NCBI GenBank assembly: GCA_033032175.1
Contig: JAVKPJ010000049.1
Coordinates: 33,001 to 97,000, forward strand
Direction: 5' to 3'
DNA: 64,000 bases
From: Saturnia japonica
Lineage: Eukaryota > Arthropoda > Insecta > Lepidoptera > Saturniidae
The notes beneath the pieces are model-generated. The model saw only the letters and a list, made by a program, of their open reading frames with translations. It was not told the origin of the DNA and did not search any database. A program made the translations under genes and the position numbers. Position 1 is the stretch's first letter. Each line of letters begins with the position of its first letter. Below are positions 17,198 through 28,029 of this stretch, piece by piece.

Positions 17198-20100
17198 TGG
17201 CACTCCATTTTCTTCAAGGTAATCTCAACCACTGCGCCAGAGCTCAAGACCTCATGTTACAGAGTATGGCGCAGGGGTTGATCCACGTCGCCGTGATGGC
17301 TGAGCCGAACTTTGTCCCACCCGCCGATAACTGGGTGAGCGATCTGGACGGCTCGGTGGCCTTAGTGTCCCAGGCCGCTGCTTGTGCCCTGCCTTTCTCT
17401 AACATCTCGAGGGGTCGGGGGTACGCAGTAGCACATTTCGGTGACGTGGTGGTAGTGGGGGTGTATGCACCCCCAAGTAAAGTCTCACCGACTTCGAGGG
17501 TCTCCTCGGGGAGTTAGGCAGCGTTGTCGGTCGCAGTAATCCTCGCCCCGTCCTAGTTCTCGGGGACTTCAACGCAAAGTCAACGGCTTGGAGTTCCCCG
17601 TCCACGGACGCCAGGGGCGGGGCTCTGGAGGAGTGGGCCATCGGAACGGGCCTGCTTCTTCTTAATCGGGGGTCTGTCAACACGTGCGTGCGACAGCAGG
17701 GCGGTTCAATAGTGGACCTCACATTCGCTAGTCCTGCTTTAGCGCGCCGTATTTCGGGCTGGAAAGTCCTTGAGGGGGTGGAGACGTTGTCGGACCACCG
17801 ATATATACGGTTCGACATCTCCACCCAAACTTCGGGTGGACCAGTCCGGAGGACCCCCGCAGAGCAGGGTCCGCGTTGGGCGTTGAAGCGCCTCGATCGT
17901 GAGGCACTTCTGGAGGCATCCGTCTTGCAGGCCTGGGTGACTGACGAACCATCCGATCGGGCTGCAGACGTCGACGAAGAGGCGGGGCAGCTGCGAGTGG
18001 AAATGACACGGGTCTGCGACGCGGCAATGCCCCGAATTAAGGGGCCGATACCCGCCAGGCGTCAAGTGTACTGGTGGACTGATGAAATCGCGCAATTGCG
18101 CGTTGCGTGTGTGGCTGTCCGACGCCGGTACACTAGGGAGCGACGCAGGCGAGGCCGCGTGCAGTCCGCGTCTTCTACGGAGGAGGAGCTCTATGAAGAG
18201 TACAGAGCGGCCAAACTGGCCCTCCGTAAGGCTATCGAGCAATCGAAGGCTCTAGCCAGAGAGGAGCTGCTGGAGACGCTCAATCGGGACCCGTGGGGGC
18301 GCCCGTACCGTATGGTACGTGGCAAGTTACGTCAGTGGGCCCCCCCGGTAACCCAGAGTCTTGAGCCACAGCTCCTCCAAGAGGTGGTGGCCGCTCTGTT
18401 CCCCTCAAGGGCGGAGCACACGCCACCGCAGATGGCTCCGCCTATGGCTGCGCCCAACTCGAACCACTCTGGCGACGACAACGAGGTCCCCGAGGTGACC
18501 CCGGAAGAGTTGAGGGTGGCGGTGAAACGCATGCAAGCGAAAAACACCGCCCCAGGACCTGACGGCATACCTGGTCGTGCATGGGTCCTGGCTCAAGAGG
18601 CCCTCGAGCCCCGGCTTTTGGGAATCTTCACGGCGTGTCTTCAGCAGGGCCGGTTTCCACGTTTATGGAAAACCGCAAACTGGTCCTGCTCAGGAAAGCG
18701 GGGCGCCCTGCGGACTCTCCGTCCGCATACCGGCCCATAGTGCTGTTGGACGAGGTGGCGAAGCTCTGCGAGCGGATAATCGCAGTCCGCCTCGTCCAGC
18801 ACTTAACAACAATAGGGCCGGATCTGGCGGATAACCAGTATGGCTTCCGCCAGGGGCGCTCCACAATCGACGCCATAATGCGTGTGAAGATCCAGGCGGA
18901 GGAAGCAATTGCTCGGGGCGAGGTGGTACTGGCGGTGTCTCTTGACATCGCCAACGCTTTTAACACCTTGCCCTGGGCTACAATTAGAGAGGCACTCCGG
19001 TTTCATGGAGTGCCGTCCTACCTCCGCCGCATAGTCGGGGCATACCTCAGTGAGAGGTACGTAACCTTCCCGGGCCAAGAAGGGATGTGTCGGCGAGACG
19101 TCGTATCCGGTGTTCCCCAGGGGTCAGTGTTAGGGCCCCTACTCTGGAACATCGGATACGACTGGGTGTTGCGCGGTGCGCTCCTTCGAGGCGCTAGCGT
19201 CGTGTGCTACGCTGATGACACGCTGGTGTTAGCCGGGGGAAGACGCACCGCGACGCAATGATGTTAGCGACAGCGTGTGTCGCTCAAGTCGTTGGAAGGA
19301 TCCGGCGACTGGGGCTGGAGGTGGCGCTGCGTAAATCCGAGGCTCTGTTCTTCCATGGGCCTCGGAATGCGCCGCCTCAAGGATCTCAGATTGTCGTGGG
19401 AGGCGTGTCCATCGGTGTCGAGTCGTCCATGAAGTATCTCGGCCTCGTCCTCGACAGCCGATGGACCTTCGAAGAGCACTTCCGCAACTGGCTCCCCCGT
19501 CTCATGAGCGCAGCGGGTGCGTTAGCCCGACTGCTGCCGAACATGGGGGGGCCTAATTCCTCTTGCCGGAAGCTGTACCTAGGAATCGTGCGGTCTATGG
19601 CCTTGTACGGGGCACCCGTATGGGCGTACGGCCTGACGGCCACGAACATTGCCCAATTGCGAAGACCGCAGCGGGCGATGTCTATAAGGGCCACCCGTGG
19701 GTACCGCACGATCTCTTTCGAGGCGGCCTCTCTTCTAGCCGGATCCCCACCCTGGGACCTGGAGGCGAGAGCCCACGCGTCTCTGTATCTTCGACGTGTG
19801 GAGGCGCTGGAGCAAGGTTTACGACTCGCGCCTCGGGAAATCGAGGCGCTGAGGTCACAGTTCCACCAGGTCCTAGTGGTGGACGAGTGGCGCCGACGAC
19901 TTGAGCGACCGAGCTCAGGCGTGGCGACAGTGGATGCCGTTCGGCCCGTATTGGCCGAATGGCTAACCAGGCGGCACGGCACCCTGACATTCCGGCTAAA
20001 CGCAGGTGCTCTCGGGACACGGCTGTTTCGGGAGCTACCTGTGTCGTATAGGCCGGGAACCGACAGCAGGGTGCCACCATTGTGGCTGTGCGAGGGACAC

Positions 20101-20373
20101 CGCACAGCACACCCTCGAAGAATGTCCCGCCTGGGAAACGCCACGCCGCGCGAGCTCGTCGCGGTGATTGGCCTGGATCTCTCGCTCTCGACTGTTGTGA
20201 AGTCCATGGTCGAGAGCGAGACCGGATGGAACTCCGTCGCCTCATTCTGCGAGGACGTTATGCTCACTAAGGAGGTGGCGGAGAGGGAGAGGGAGCAGGC
20301 ATCACAGCTCCCCTCCCGCGGTCGACGAACCGTACGGCGGCGACGTGTCAGGGATGACCTACAGCCGCCGTAA
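17197..20373 (+). pseudogene. ORF2 (EN+RT), group A, frameshifted
   Basis: Collinear with 5775-8951. Small indels near 17480, 18675, 19236, 19490 (a compensated pair), 20000 and 20150 break it into several pieces. Unlike 5775-8951, motif C here is an intact CYADDTLV (about 19207-19230). The endonuclease, RT motifs and C-terminal basic tail are all recognisable, though the CHHC region is partly out of frame. Confidence 0.85.
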
Positions 20374-20701
20374 ATAAGGCCTGCGGGCGTTGGACGCGGG
20401 CACGTCCTTCGCCCTTGCAGTTAGTGTACAGGCCCGAGGAGAGGCGCATCTGTGTTCGATGCGCCCCTCGACGGTTCGTCAGAGGGTGTCCAATCATCCG
20501 ACCCCTCAGACCGAAGGAAGAGGCCCCTCATGAGGGGCTGACACCTGCCGGGTTGAGTGGAAGTTTTTGCTTGCAGTTCCTGCTCCCCGGCCACATAGGT
20601 GTGTGGAGAACACCGTGGGGTTTTTAGTCAGTAAGAGTCTGACATACCCCTCTCGAGCTGCCCGGCTCGGGAGGCGGATCCATGTAGGATTTCCCCACGT
20701 T
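20374..20701 (+). other. 3' UTR of group A element
   Basis: No gene. Same hairpins as at 8952-9276 and the same terminal GUCAG/CUGAC stem; one extra T in the GTTTTTAGTC stretch. Confidence 0.7.
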
Positions 20702-20725
20702 AAAAAAAAAAAAAAAAAAAAAAAA

Positions 20726-20734
20726 GGTTAGGTT
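20726..20734 (+). repeat. Telomeric repeat remnant
   Basis: GGTTAGGTT between two group A tails. Confidence 0.75.
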
Positions 20735-21344
20735 TGCGAGGGACACCGCGCAGCACACCCTCGAAGAATGTCCCGCCTGGGAAACGCCACGCCGCGAGCT
20801 CGTTGCGGGGATTGGCCTGGATCTCTCGCTCTCGACTTTTGTGAAGTCCATGGTCGAGAGCGAGACCGGATGGAACTCCGTCGCCTCATTCTGCGAGGAC
20901 GTTATGCTCACTAAGGAGGCGGCGGAGAGGGAGAGGGAGCAGGCATCACAGCTCCCCTCCCGCGGTCGACGAACCGTACGGCGGCGACGGGTCAGGGATG
21001 ACCTACAGCCGCCGTAAATAAGGCCTGCGGGCGTTGGACGCGGGCACGTCCTTCGCCCTTGCAGTTAGTGTACAGGCCCGAGGCGAGGCGCATCTGTGTT
21101 CGATGCGCCCCTCGACGGTTCGTCAGAGGGTGTCCAATCATCCGACCCCTCAGACCGAAGGAAGAGGCCCCCCATGAGGGGCTGACACCTGCCGGGTTGA
21201 GTGGAAGTTATTGCTTCAGCATTTCCTGCTCCCCGGCCACATAGGTGTGTGGTGAACACCGTGGGGTTTTAGTCAGTAAGAGTCTGACATACCCCTCTCG
21301 AGCTGCCCGGCTCGGGAGGCGGATCCATGTAGGATTTCCCCACG

Positions 21345-21377
<33 letters not shown>
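20735..21377 (+). mobile_element. 5'-truncated group A element
   Basis: It begins inside the last 100 codons of ORF2 (GCGAGGGACACCGCGC) and keeps the complete 3' UTR (21018-21346) and a poly(A) at 21347-21377. Duplicated at 37120-37762. Confidence 0.85.
20739..21017 (+). pseudogene. ORF2 C-terminal fragment, group A
   Basis: 92 codons, open, from RDTAQHTLEECPAW (second half of the CHHC..H..C motif) through SVASFCEDVML to the basic tail and TAA. It has no catalytic domain. Confidence 0.85.
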
Positions 21378-21379
<2 letters not shown>

Positions 21380-21559
21380 TTAGGTTAGGTTTAGGTTTAG
21401 GTTTAGGTTTAGGTTTAGGTTTAGGTTTAGGTTTAGGTTTAGGTTTAGGTTTTAGGTTTAGGTTTAGGTTAGGTTAGGTTAGGTTTTAGGTTTAGGTTTA
21501 GGTTAGGTTAGGTTAGGTTAGGTTAGGTTAGGTTAGGTTAGGTTAGGTTAGGTTAGGTT
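21378..21559 (+). repeat. Telomeric tract mixing TTAGG and TTTAGG units
   Basis: 182 bp, the longest internal telomeric tract. Two TTAGG units are followed by a run of about a dozen TTTAGG units, an occasional TTTTAGG, then uniform TTAGG up to the next element. TTTAGG is rare in the other tracts, so this looks like local expansion of a variant. A tract of the same length and pattern lies at 37763-37944. Confidence 0.95.
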
Positions 21560-21637
21560 GGGGTGCGAGTCAGGAACCTCCGCGTGGTGCATCCCGGGCA
21601 ACGTCGGCCGCTTTTCGGCCGGCGGCTAATACCTGAC
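21560..21637 (+). ncRNA. HDV-like self-cleaving ribozyme at element 5' end
   Basis: P1 is 21560-21566 GGGGUGC with 21589-21595 GCAUCCC (one G-U). P2 is 21569-21574 GUCAGG with 21632-21637 CCUGAC. P3 is 21576-21578 with 21586-21588. P4 is CGGCCG (21605-21610) with CGGCCG (21616-21621). J4/2 GCGGCUAAU carries a candidate catalytic C at 21626. The order of helices and the GGGCAAC segment match HDV ribozymes. Cleavage would fall precisely between telomeric GGTT and G21560. Confidence 0.88.
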
Positions 21638-22061
21638 GAGTGGGGGCCTCGTCTGGCATCCCTCTGCATATCAGAGGGGGCCAACAGACGTGGCGTTGGT
21701 GGGCTTGATGTGCACGTACACTGCCATCAGGCAGGTAAGTGGGGTATATTTTACCTCACTTACAACCGCCGTTCTCGTAATCCCATCGGAGTGTCGTGGT
21801 CATGTCTCGCGGCTTCGTATGGGACCGAGGGTCTTGGCTTAACCGCCCGGACCGCGAGGAAGAAAACCTCTATAAAAAATTACCCCAATCCTAAGCGGCG
21901 GCGCACCGCGAGAGGATGCATGGCTGATGGGTTGATCAGTCTTTAGTGCGACCCCCGTCAGAGAACCGGCCGACTCTCTGATGGGTTACGCTAGGCTTAC
22001 CCAGGTACAGGGGGCACTGCCTGGGTGGACCGTTTTTTCCCCCATACTCGTGGGATAAACA
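21638..22061 (+). promoter_or_regulatory. Conserved 5' UTR of groups B, C and D
   Basis: No ORF is supported. The block from about 21770 is strongly conserved with 50180-50474 (D) and 57100-57390 (C), although the proteins of those groups are far more diverged. It holds TATAAAAAA at 21871, a hairpin CCCGUCAGAGA..UCUCUGAUGGG (~21954-21985), CCCAGG..CCTGGG around 22000-22025, and a CCCAY..GTGGG hairpin just before ATG 22062. Its role is not known; promoter or translation control are both possible. Confidence 0.6.
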
Positions 22062-24123
22062 ATGAGCCAAACTTTACCAAAACAAAAAAAAATTAGTGTA
22101 AGACATAGTAGTAAGAATAATGAAGAAGGGAGCAAACGGGCCGATTTGCCACTCAGTGATGGCTGGAGATAGAAAACGTCCTATATCTCGATGACGTCAT
22201 CGACGAGATCTCACAAATCTCGACCGTGTCATCCGGCGAGGTTTCTGGTGTGGTTGGGGGGACAGGGAAGCGGACTTATGGGTCCCGGTTTGCGGCATTG
22301 GAGGTAGAAGAAGATGAGGCAAAAGTGCCCAAACAAAACATGGCCAAAAGAGGAACGGCCCGTTTTCAGGGCGATCAAGAAGCGCGGGTCGCTCAATTCT
22401 TAAGAAAACCTGCGCTGAAGATTCCTATCTGAAGGAAAGAGATGGTGAAAGGGGCGCAAATGTCGAAGTCAGTGGGGCAATGATGAGCGAGGGGGATACC
22501 AGTGCAGATTCCTTAGATGCTGAAGCACTAAGGACGCGCACGGAGGGTGGGGTGTCCACCATTTTGGAGGTTTGCCGCACCTCTGGAAACTTGAAGGGGA
22601 CGGCAATCAAGGCTCTCAAAGGTGCGGCCAAAGAACTAAAAGAGGTGGTTGAAGCGCTTATGGAACGCACCGTCAGTAAGGAGACAGCCCGCCTTGGGAG
22701 GGAAACAAGGGTGCTCCGTAAGCAAGTCGATGACCTCAAGAAAGAGGTCCTTGCGTGGAAGCGGGAGGCTGATTCGAGGCTGATTATGCCGCCTCCTCCT
22801 CCTCCTCCTTTGCAGCCAGAGCGGAATGAGGTGCCTCCCCCTTGCTGGGAAAAGGCCTTGGCGGACGCGGTGGTTGGATTGGAGCGGTCCATTCGCTCCG
22901 CTGTTGGGGAAGTCCTAGACGCCCGATTCGACAGCCTGGAAGGTGGATGGACGGCTCCTTCCAAAACAGGTCAGGCGCCCACCGCTGGCGAGTGATAAAA
23001 GGCAACCTGCAGCAAGGCGCAGTTCTTTCCGCTGGAACTGTCCTTCCCAGCTCTGCCAGTACTAGTGCGAGGCCTTCTCCATCAGGAGCTAAAAGGCCCC
23101 GACTCGCGTCCCGGATAAGGCCTGAGAGAACGGCTACGCCCACTCCCACTCCATCACATACGGAGTGGCCCGCTCTCCCGGGCATGAAGCTTCTCGGGGC
23201 CCCATCGGAGGTTGATTTGGAGGCCTGGACCACGGTGGTCCGTCGGCCGAAAAAGAAAAAGAACAAGGCCCCAGCTGCGCTGATAGCTGCTCCCCCGCCC
23301 CTAAAAAGAAGGGTGGCAGGAAGGGGCTCAGCCGAAGATGCCTTCCGTGCCACAGTCGGCGGCTGTTATGATAACGTTGCAGCCGGAGGCTGTGGCGAGG
23401 GGCGTTTCCTATTCGGCGGCCGTCTTAAGGGCGAGGGAGGTGGTCAAGCTGGGGGAACTTGGGATAGATGAACTGAAGCTTCGCACGACCGCCGCTGGAG
23501 CCAGGCTGATCGAGATCAGCGGCTCTGAGGTGAAACAAAGGCGGCTGGCCTGGCTGCGCAGTTGCAAGTAGCTCTTGCGGAAGTGGCAGTGATATCCAGG
23601 CCAGTCAAACGGCGGAGCTTCGGATCATCGGCATTGATGACTCCGTGAGCCAGGATGAATTAAAGGTCACCGTTGCGCAAAAGACCGGATGTGAGCCGGC
23701 CCTCATTAGGTTGGATCCATCCGGCAGGATTGGGGTGGGGGAGTGGCACTAGTGTCACTCCCCGTGGCTGAAGCCAAAAAGTTGGCAGAGGCGGGGCGCT
23801 TTCTCGTTGGCTGGAGTGTGGTCCGGGTCCAACCGCTGCAGGAGAAACCCCTGAGGTGTTTCAGGTGTATGGGCCTGGGCCACACTCGCCCGATGTGCGA
23901 GGCCATGGACGATAGGAGCGCCCTGTGTTACAGGTGTGGGGGGCCTGGCCATGCGGCGGCAGAGTGTGCAGCAACCAAGCTGCACTGCGCCGTATGCGCC
24001 GCCGCTGAAAACCAGCGGACCATTATATGGGGGGGCGAAGTGTAAGCCCCCATCACCCAAGAGGAGGCCCCCTGGGGCTGGTCTTGGAGGCCTAGGTCGG
24101 AGGTAGTTGGTACGGCTCGGTAA
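22062..24123 (+). pseudogene. ORF1 / Gag, group B, frameshifted
   Basis: It starts at ATG 22062 after the leader hairpin but meets a stop after about 36 codons (TAG near 22170). Later pieces in other frames hold ILEVCRTSGNLKGT with a coiled coil (22480-22990), a basic PKKKKNK stretch (~23250), the RRM-like region, and the zinc knuckles CFRC..GH..C and CYRC..GH..C (~23850-23960). It ends in TAA 24121-24123. I see no AT-hook motif. At least five frameshifts separate it from the intact 3' part at 41049-41666. Confidence 0.8.
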
Positions 24124-27100
24124 TGCAGCACAACCGTACCAACTGCCTCCAGGGGAATCTTAACCACTCCGCCACTGCACAAGACTTATTTGTGCAATCA
24201 GTGGCGGAGTGGAGTATCAATATTGCGGTGGCTGCGGAGCCGTACTGTGTCCCTGCCCAACCTTATTGGGCGGGTGACATTGACGGCTCCGTGGCAAATT
24301 ATTGTAGGGGGTCCCCCCTCTCCTTCAAGGAGAGGGGCTCGGGGTTCGTGGCTGCCGCCTGGGGGGGATACGGTGTGGTGGGGGTCTATTTCTCCCCCAA
24401 CCGACCCCTGAGGGAGTTCGAGGTGTTCCTCGACTCCCTGGGGCCGGTGGTTAGGCGGCTGTCACCGCTCCCCATTGTCCTGCTTGGCGACTTTAACGCC
24501 AAGTCACGGGCATGGGGAGCGGTTGTCACGGACCCTAGAGGGGCAGTGGTGGAGGAGTGGGCAGTCCAGGTTGGGCTGTCCCTCCTCAACCGAGGGACTG
24601 TGCACACGTGCGTGCGACAGAACGGAGGGTCCGTGGTGGACGTCTCCTTCGCCACGCCGTCTGTCGCACGCCGTGTGCAGGATTGGAGAGTGCTGGAGGA
24701 GGTGGAGACCCTGTCAGACCACCGGTATATCCGGTTTGGGGTCTCCACCTCCTCAGAGGTGCCGGCGCGCCGGGCTCCGGGGGGGGCTAACTTCCCCCGA
24801 TGGGTGGTGGGCCGCCTCAATCGGCAGCTTGCTGAAGAGGCGGCCATCGTCCAGAGCTGGCGTGCGCCGGTTCCCAGTGAGGAAGATATCGACGCGATCG
24901 CGGGCCGTTTCCGTAAGGCCCTTACGGCGGTCTGCGACGCGTCGATGCCGCGGGGCAACAACCGCCCGCATAGCAGGCGGGCGGTGTATTGGTGGACCCC
25001 CGAGATTGCCGATCTCCGGGTGGCCTGCTCCGCGGCGAGGCGGCAACTTCAGCGCTGCCGCCGGCGGCAAACCCGTATAGGGGGGAGGAGGCCCGGCTGC
25101 TTGGCCACTACAGGGAAGCCAGGAAGTCCCTGCAGGTGGCCATCAGCCGGGCAAAGGATGAGCAGTGGGAGGAGCTCCTTAGGACCCTGGATAGGGACCC
25201 GTGGGGGCGCCCGTACCGGGTTGCCCGGAAGAAGTTCCGGGGGCAGGCGCCCCCTTTAACGGAGTCCCTGGACTCAGAGGTCCTGGGGAGGGTCGTGGCC
25301 ACGTTGCTGCCCGACCCTCCGGAGCTCCCCCCGCCCCCCATGTTAGATGGGAGTGTTGCGGAGGAGCTGTTGCCACCCCCCCCCGTCACTGAGCAGGAGA
25401 TGGGGTCGGTGGTGGAGCGCCTCCGCAACAAGCGGAGGGCGCCAGGCCCGGACGGGGTTCCGGGCCAGGTTTTAAGTGTGGCGCTGAACCACATGGGGGT
25501 AGAGCTTCGGGAGCTATTCAACCGATGTTTGTCGGTTGGACGGTTCCCGAAGCTCTGGAAGATGGGGCGACTCTGCCTTCTGGGGAAGAAGGGTCGCCCC
25601 CCCCGGACTGCCCGTCCTCGTACCGGCCCCTTGTGCTGCTGGACGACACGGGGAAGATGCTGGAGCGTATTCTGGCGTCTCGTGTCGTCCGGCACATGGC
25701 GGAAGTGGGGCCGGTACTTTCGGACCGGCAGTTTGGTTTCCGGAGAGGGCGTTCAACGCTGGACGCCCTCTCCACCCTGAAGGAGTGGTCCGCGGAGGCG
25801 ACCGAGGGGGGAGATAGGCTGTTGGCGGTGTCGATCGACATCGCCAACGCCTTCAACAGTCTGCCGCACGGTGTTATACGGGAGGCGCTCCGGTTTTTCG
25901 GAGTGCCCTCGTACCTGCGGCGGCTGTTGGGGGACTACCTCCAGGGCAGGGAGGTCGCCTTCGTGGACGGAAGGGGGGCTGTGGTCCGGCGCCGCACTGG
26001 GTGTGGGGTTCCACAGGGGTCGGTGTTGGGGCCGCTCCTGTGGAATATGGGCTATGACTGGGTGCTCCGCGTAGCGCTCCCTTCGGGGATTCGCGTGTTG
26101 TGCTACGCGGACGACACACTAGTCGTAGCCCGGGGGGGTTCTTTTGGAGAGGTGGCGCGCCTGGCCACTGAGGGCGCTGCCCTCGTGGTCGGGCGCATAA
26201 AGGCGTTGGGCCTTAGGGTGGCGGCCGAGAAGACCGAGGCCATGCTTTTTCATGGGCCTCGGTGTGGGCCGCCTCCTGGGGCCCACATCTACGTAGAGGG
26301 GTGAGGGTCCGGGTTGGGGCCCAGATGAAATATCTGGGCCTCATCCTGGACGGACGATGGCGGTTCGAGTCCCACTTTAAGGGACTCGAACCGCGGATAG
26401 TGGGAGCGGCGGCGGCTCTCGGCCGGCTTCTCCCGAATTCGGGGGGGCGGGCGCGAGCTGTCGCCGTTTGTTCGCGGGGGTCGTGCGGAGCATGGCCGTC
26501 TACGGGGCACCGATCTGGTCGGATGCTCTCAGTGCCACGAACAGACGCATACTGCGTGCTACGCAGCGTGTCGTGGCGCTGAGGGTAATTCGCGGGTACC
26601 GATCGGTGTCCGCGGGGGCGGCCTTGGTTCTTTGCCGGCTCCCCGCCGTGGGAGCTGGAGGCGGAGGTGCTCGCCGCCGTGTACAAATTCACGGCGGCGA
26701 GGAGAGGGTTAGGGGAGCCTCCAGCTCCCACGGAGATTGACAGGGTCAGGCGAGAGGCCCGGGAAAATGTTTTCGGGAGGTGGGAGGAGGACCTGGCGGA
26801 CGCGCGTTATGGGCGTTATACCATAGACGCCGTCCGCCCGGTCCTCCGACAGTGGTGTACGAGGGAGCGTGGCTCCCTGAGCTTTAGGCTTGTGCAGGTA
26901 CTATCCGGACATGGTTGCTTCGGATGGTACCTGCACAAGATTGCCAGGAGGAACCGAACACTACGTGCCACGAGTGCGGGGCTGCAGAAGACACGGCGCA
27001 GCACACTCTCTCCGAGTGTGCTGCGTGGGTGGGGCAGCGCCGCACTCTGGCCGTAGATGTGGGAGGAGACCTCTCGCTGCCGAGTGTGGTGAGAGCCATG

Positions 27101-27271
27101 CTCGGCAGCGAGAATGCATGGAAGGCGATGGCCTCCTTCTGCGAGGAAGTCATCTCGCAGAAGGAGGCTGCGGAGAGGGCACGCGAGGGGGATCCCCTGA
27201 GCGGCCCTCTCCGACAAAGAAGAACGGGTGGCAGGAGGAGGCGGTTCATTCGCCAACTCCCGCCACCCTAG
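24123..27271 (+). pseudogene. ORF2 (EN+RT), group B, frameshifted
   Basis: It begins at the TAATG junction (24121-24125). The endonuclease is readable to about 25090 (NLNHS, AEPYC, GDFNAKS, SDHRYIRF). RT motifs follow in other frames: PGPDGVPGQV, GFRRGRSTLDAL, VSIDIANAFN, CGVPQGSVLGP, CYADDTLVV (~26100) and MKYLGLILD. The end has CHEC..H..C and a GGRRRRFIRQLPPP tail. The last ~15 codons and what follows are what G elements retain. The indels lie mostly in G or C runs. Confidence 0.85.
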
Positions 27272-27548
27272 CCGAGCCAGAGGAGACGGGTCGGGGGGCC
27301 GTCTTCTCATTGCACAGGCTCGGCGGACGGAGGAGACGGCTAGGGTGTACTGAGCCGTCTCCTATTTAGGCCGGGGCCCGGTTCAGCCGGGCCGGCCGCC
27401 GGGGCGGCGCGGCAGAATGCCAGCGCAGTGCCCGCGTCGCCCCAGTATGGCGGCGGATGGTACACCGTGGAGTTTTAGTGAGTAGGAGTCTCACATAACC
27501 ACTCGTCCCCCCGGGCGGGTGTGTACCCATGATGGGTTTCTCCACGTT
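27272..27548 (+). other. 3' UTR of group B element
   Basis: No gene. A stem GGAGACGGCU / AGCCGUCUCC occupies the place of GAGACAG / CUGUCUC in G elements. The terminal pair follows: GUGAG (27478-27482) with CUCAC (27490-27494), then CACUCG..CGGGUG. Confidence 0.75.
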
Positions 27549-27572
27549 AAAAAAAAAAAAAAAAAAAAAAAA

Positions 27573-27594
27573 GGTTAGGTTAGGTTAGGTTAGG
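27573..27594 (+). repeat. Telomeric (TTAGG)n tract between convergent insertions
   Basis: About 22 bp. On its left is a plus-strand poly(A), on its right the poly(T) of a minus-strand element, so two elements of opposite orientation meet tail to tail across one short telomeric tract. Confidence 0.9.
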
Positions 27595-27621
27595 TTTTTT
27601 TTTTTTTTTTTTTTTTTTTTT

Positions 27622-28029
27622 ATAGTCCCCAGTGAGCCTCTAACATAATCAGAGATCTTGTCTACAGTATAAATAATTTTTTTTACAGTCTCAATTCTTA
27701 TTTTTTCCTATACTTCTACTTATCCTCTAGTCCCCTATTCCTATACATCTCCCTTTATTTATTTATTATCGCATTCTTTATTAAATTCTTATCACTAAAT
27801 ACAACAATCCTTATATACATAACAGAGCATAGTTATAATTCGTCACGATGCAGATATTAGACTTATATAGTGTGTACAAATTCCTTATCATCTAGGACAA
27901 TACAAACATTTTATAACAAGTCAATAGTAAAATAGTCAAGAATAGTCAAAATATCAAAAATAGTCAAAAAGTCAAAACATAAAAACACTGACAACAAACA
28001 TTTAATCCAAATTCTATATGCTATAATTC
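27622..28029 (-). other. AT-rich 3' UTR of the minus-strand element
   Basis: About 400 bp with no ORF or recognisable RNA structure. It contains short direct repeats of the AATAGTCAAAA kind near 27925-27970 and lies between the ORF2 stop and the poly(T) at 27595-27621. Confidence 0.7.

Larger units (their letters stand above)
14306..20725 (+). mobile_element. SART-like group A element, multiply frameshifted
   Basis: Collinear with the group A element at 2885-9304 along its whole length, poly(A) at 20702-20725. It differs by few substitutions but many 1-2 base indels that break both ORFs. Its 5' end falls at nearly the same point of the group A leader. It lies inside the duplicated block; the second copy is 30692-37110. 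Confidence 0.85.
21560..27572 (+). mobile_element. Full-length SART-like group B element
   Basis: Complete: HDV-like 5' end, long 5' UTR, ORF1, ORF2, 3' UTR and poly(A) at 27549-27572, about 6.0 kb. Both ORFs carry several frameshifts. Its first 1183 bases (to 22742) are inside the duplicated block and reappear at 37945-39127. Confidence 0.9.

Noticed and set aside
21388..21480. TTTAGG block as evidence of a plant-type telomere
   Set aside because: The plant unit is TTTAGGG; the rest of the window is TTAGG and all elements are of the insect R1/SART type.
27595..27621. Poly(T) as a plus-strand microsatellite
   Set aside because: It directly abuts a minus-strand 3' UTR and ORF with RT and RNase H and is flanked by telomeric repeat, so it is that element's poly(A).
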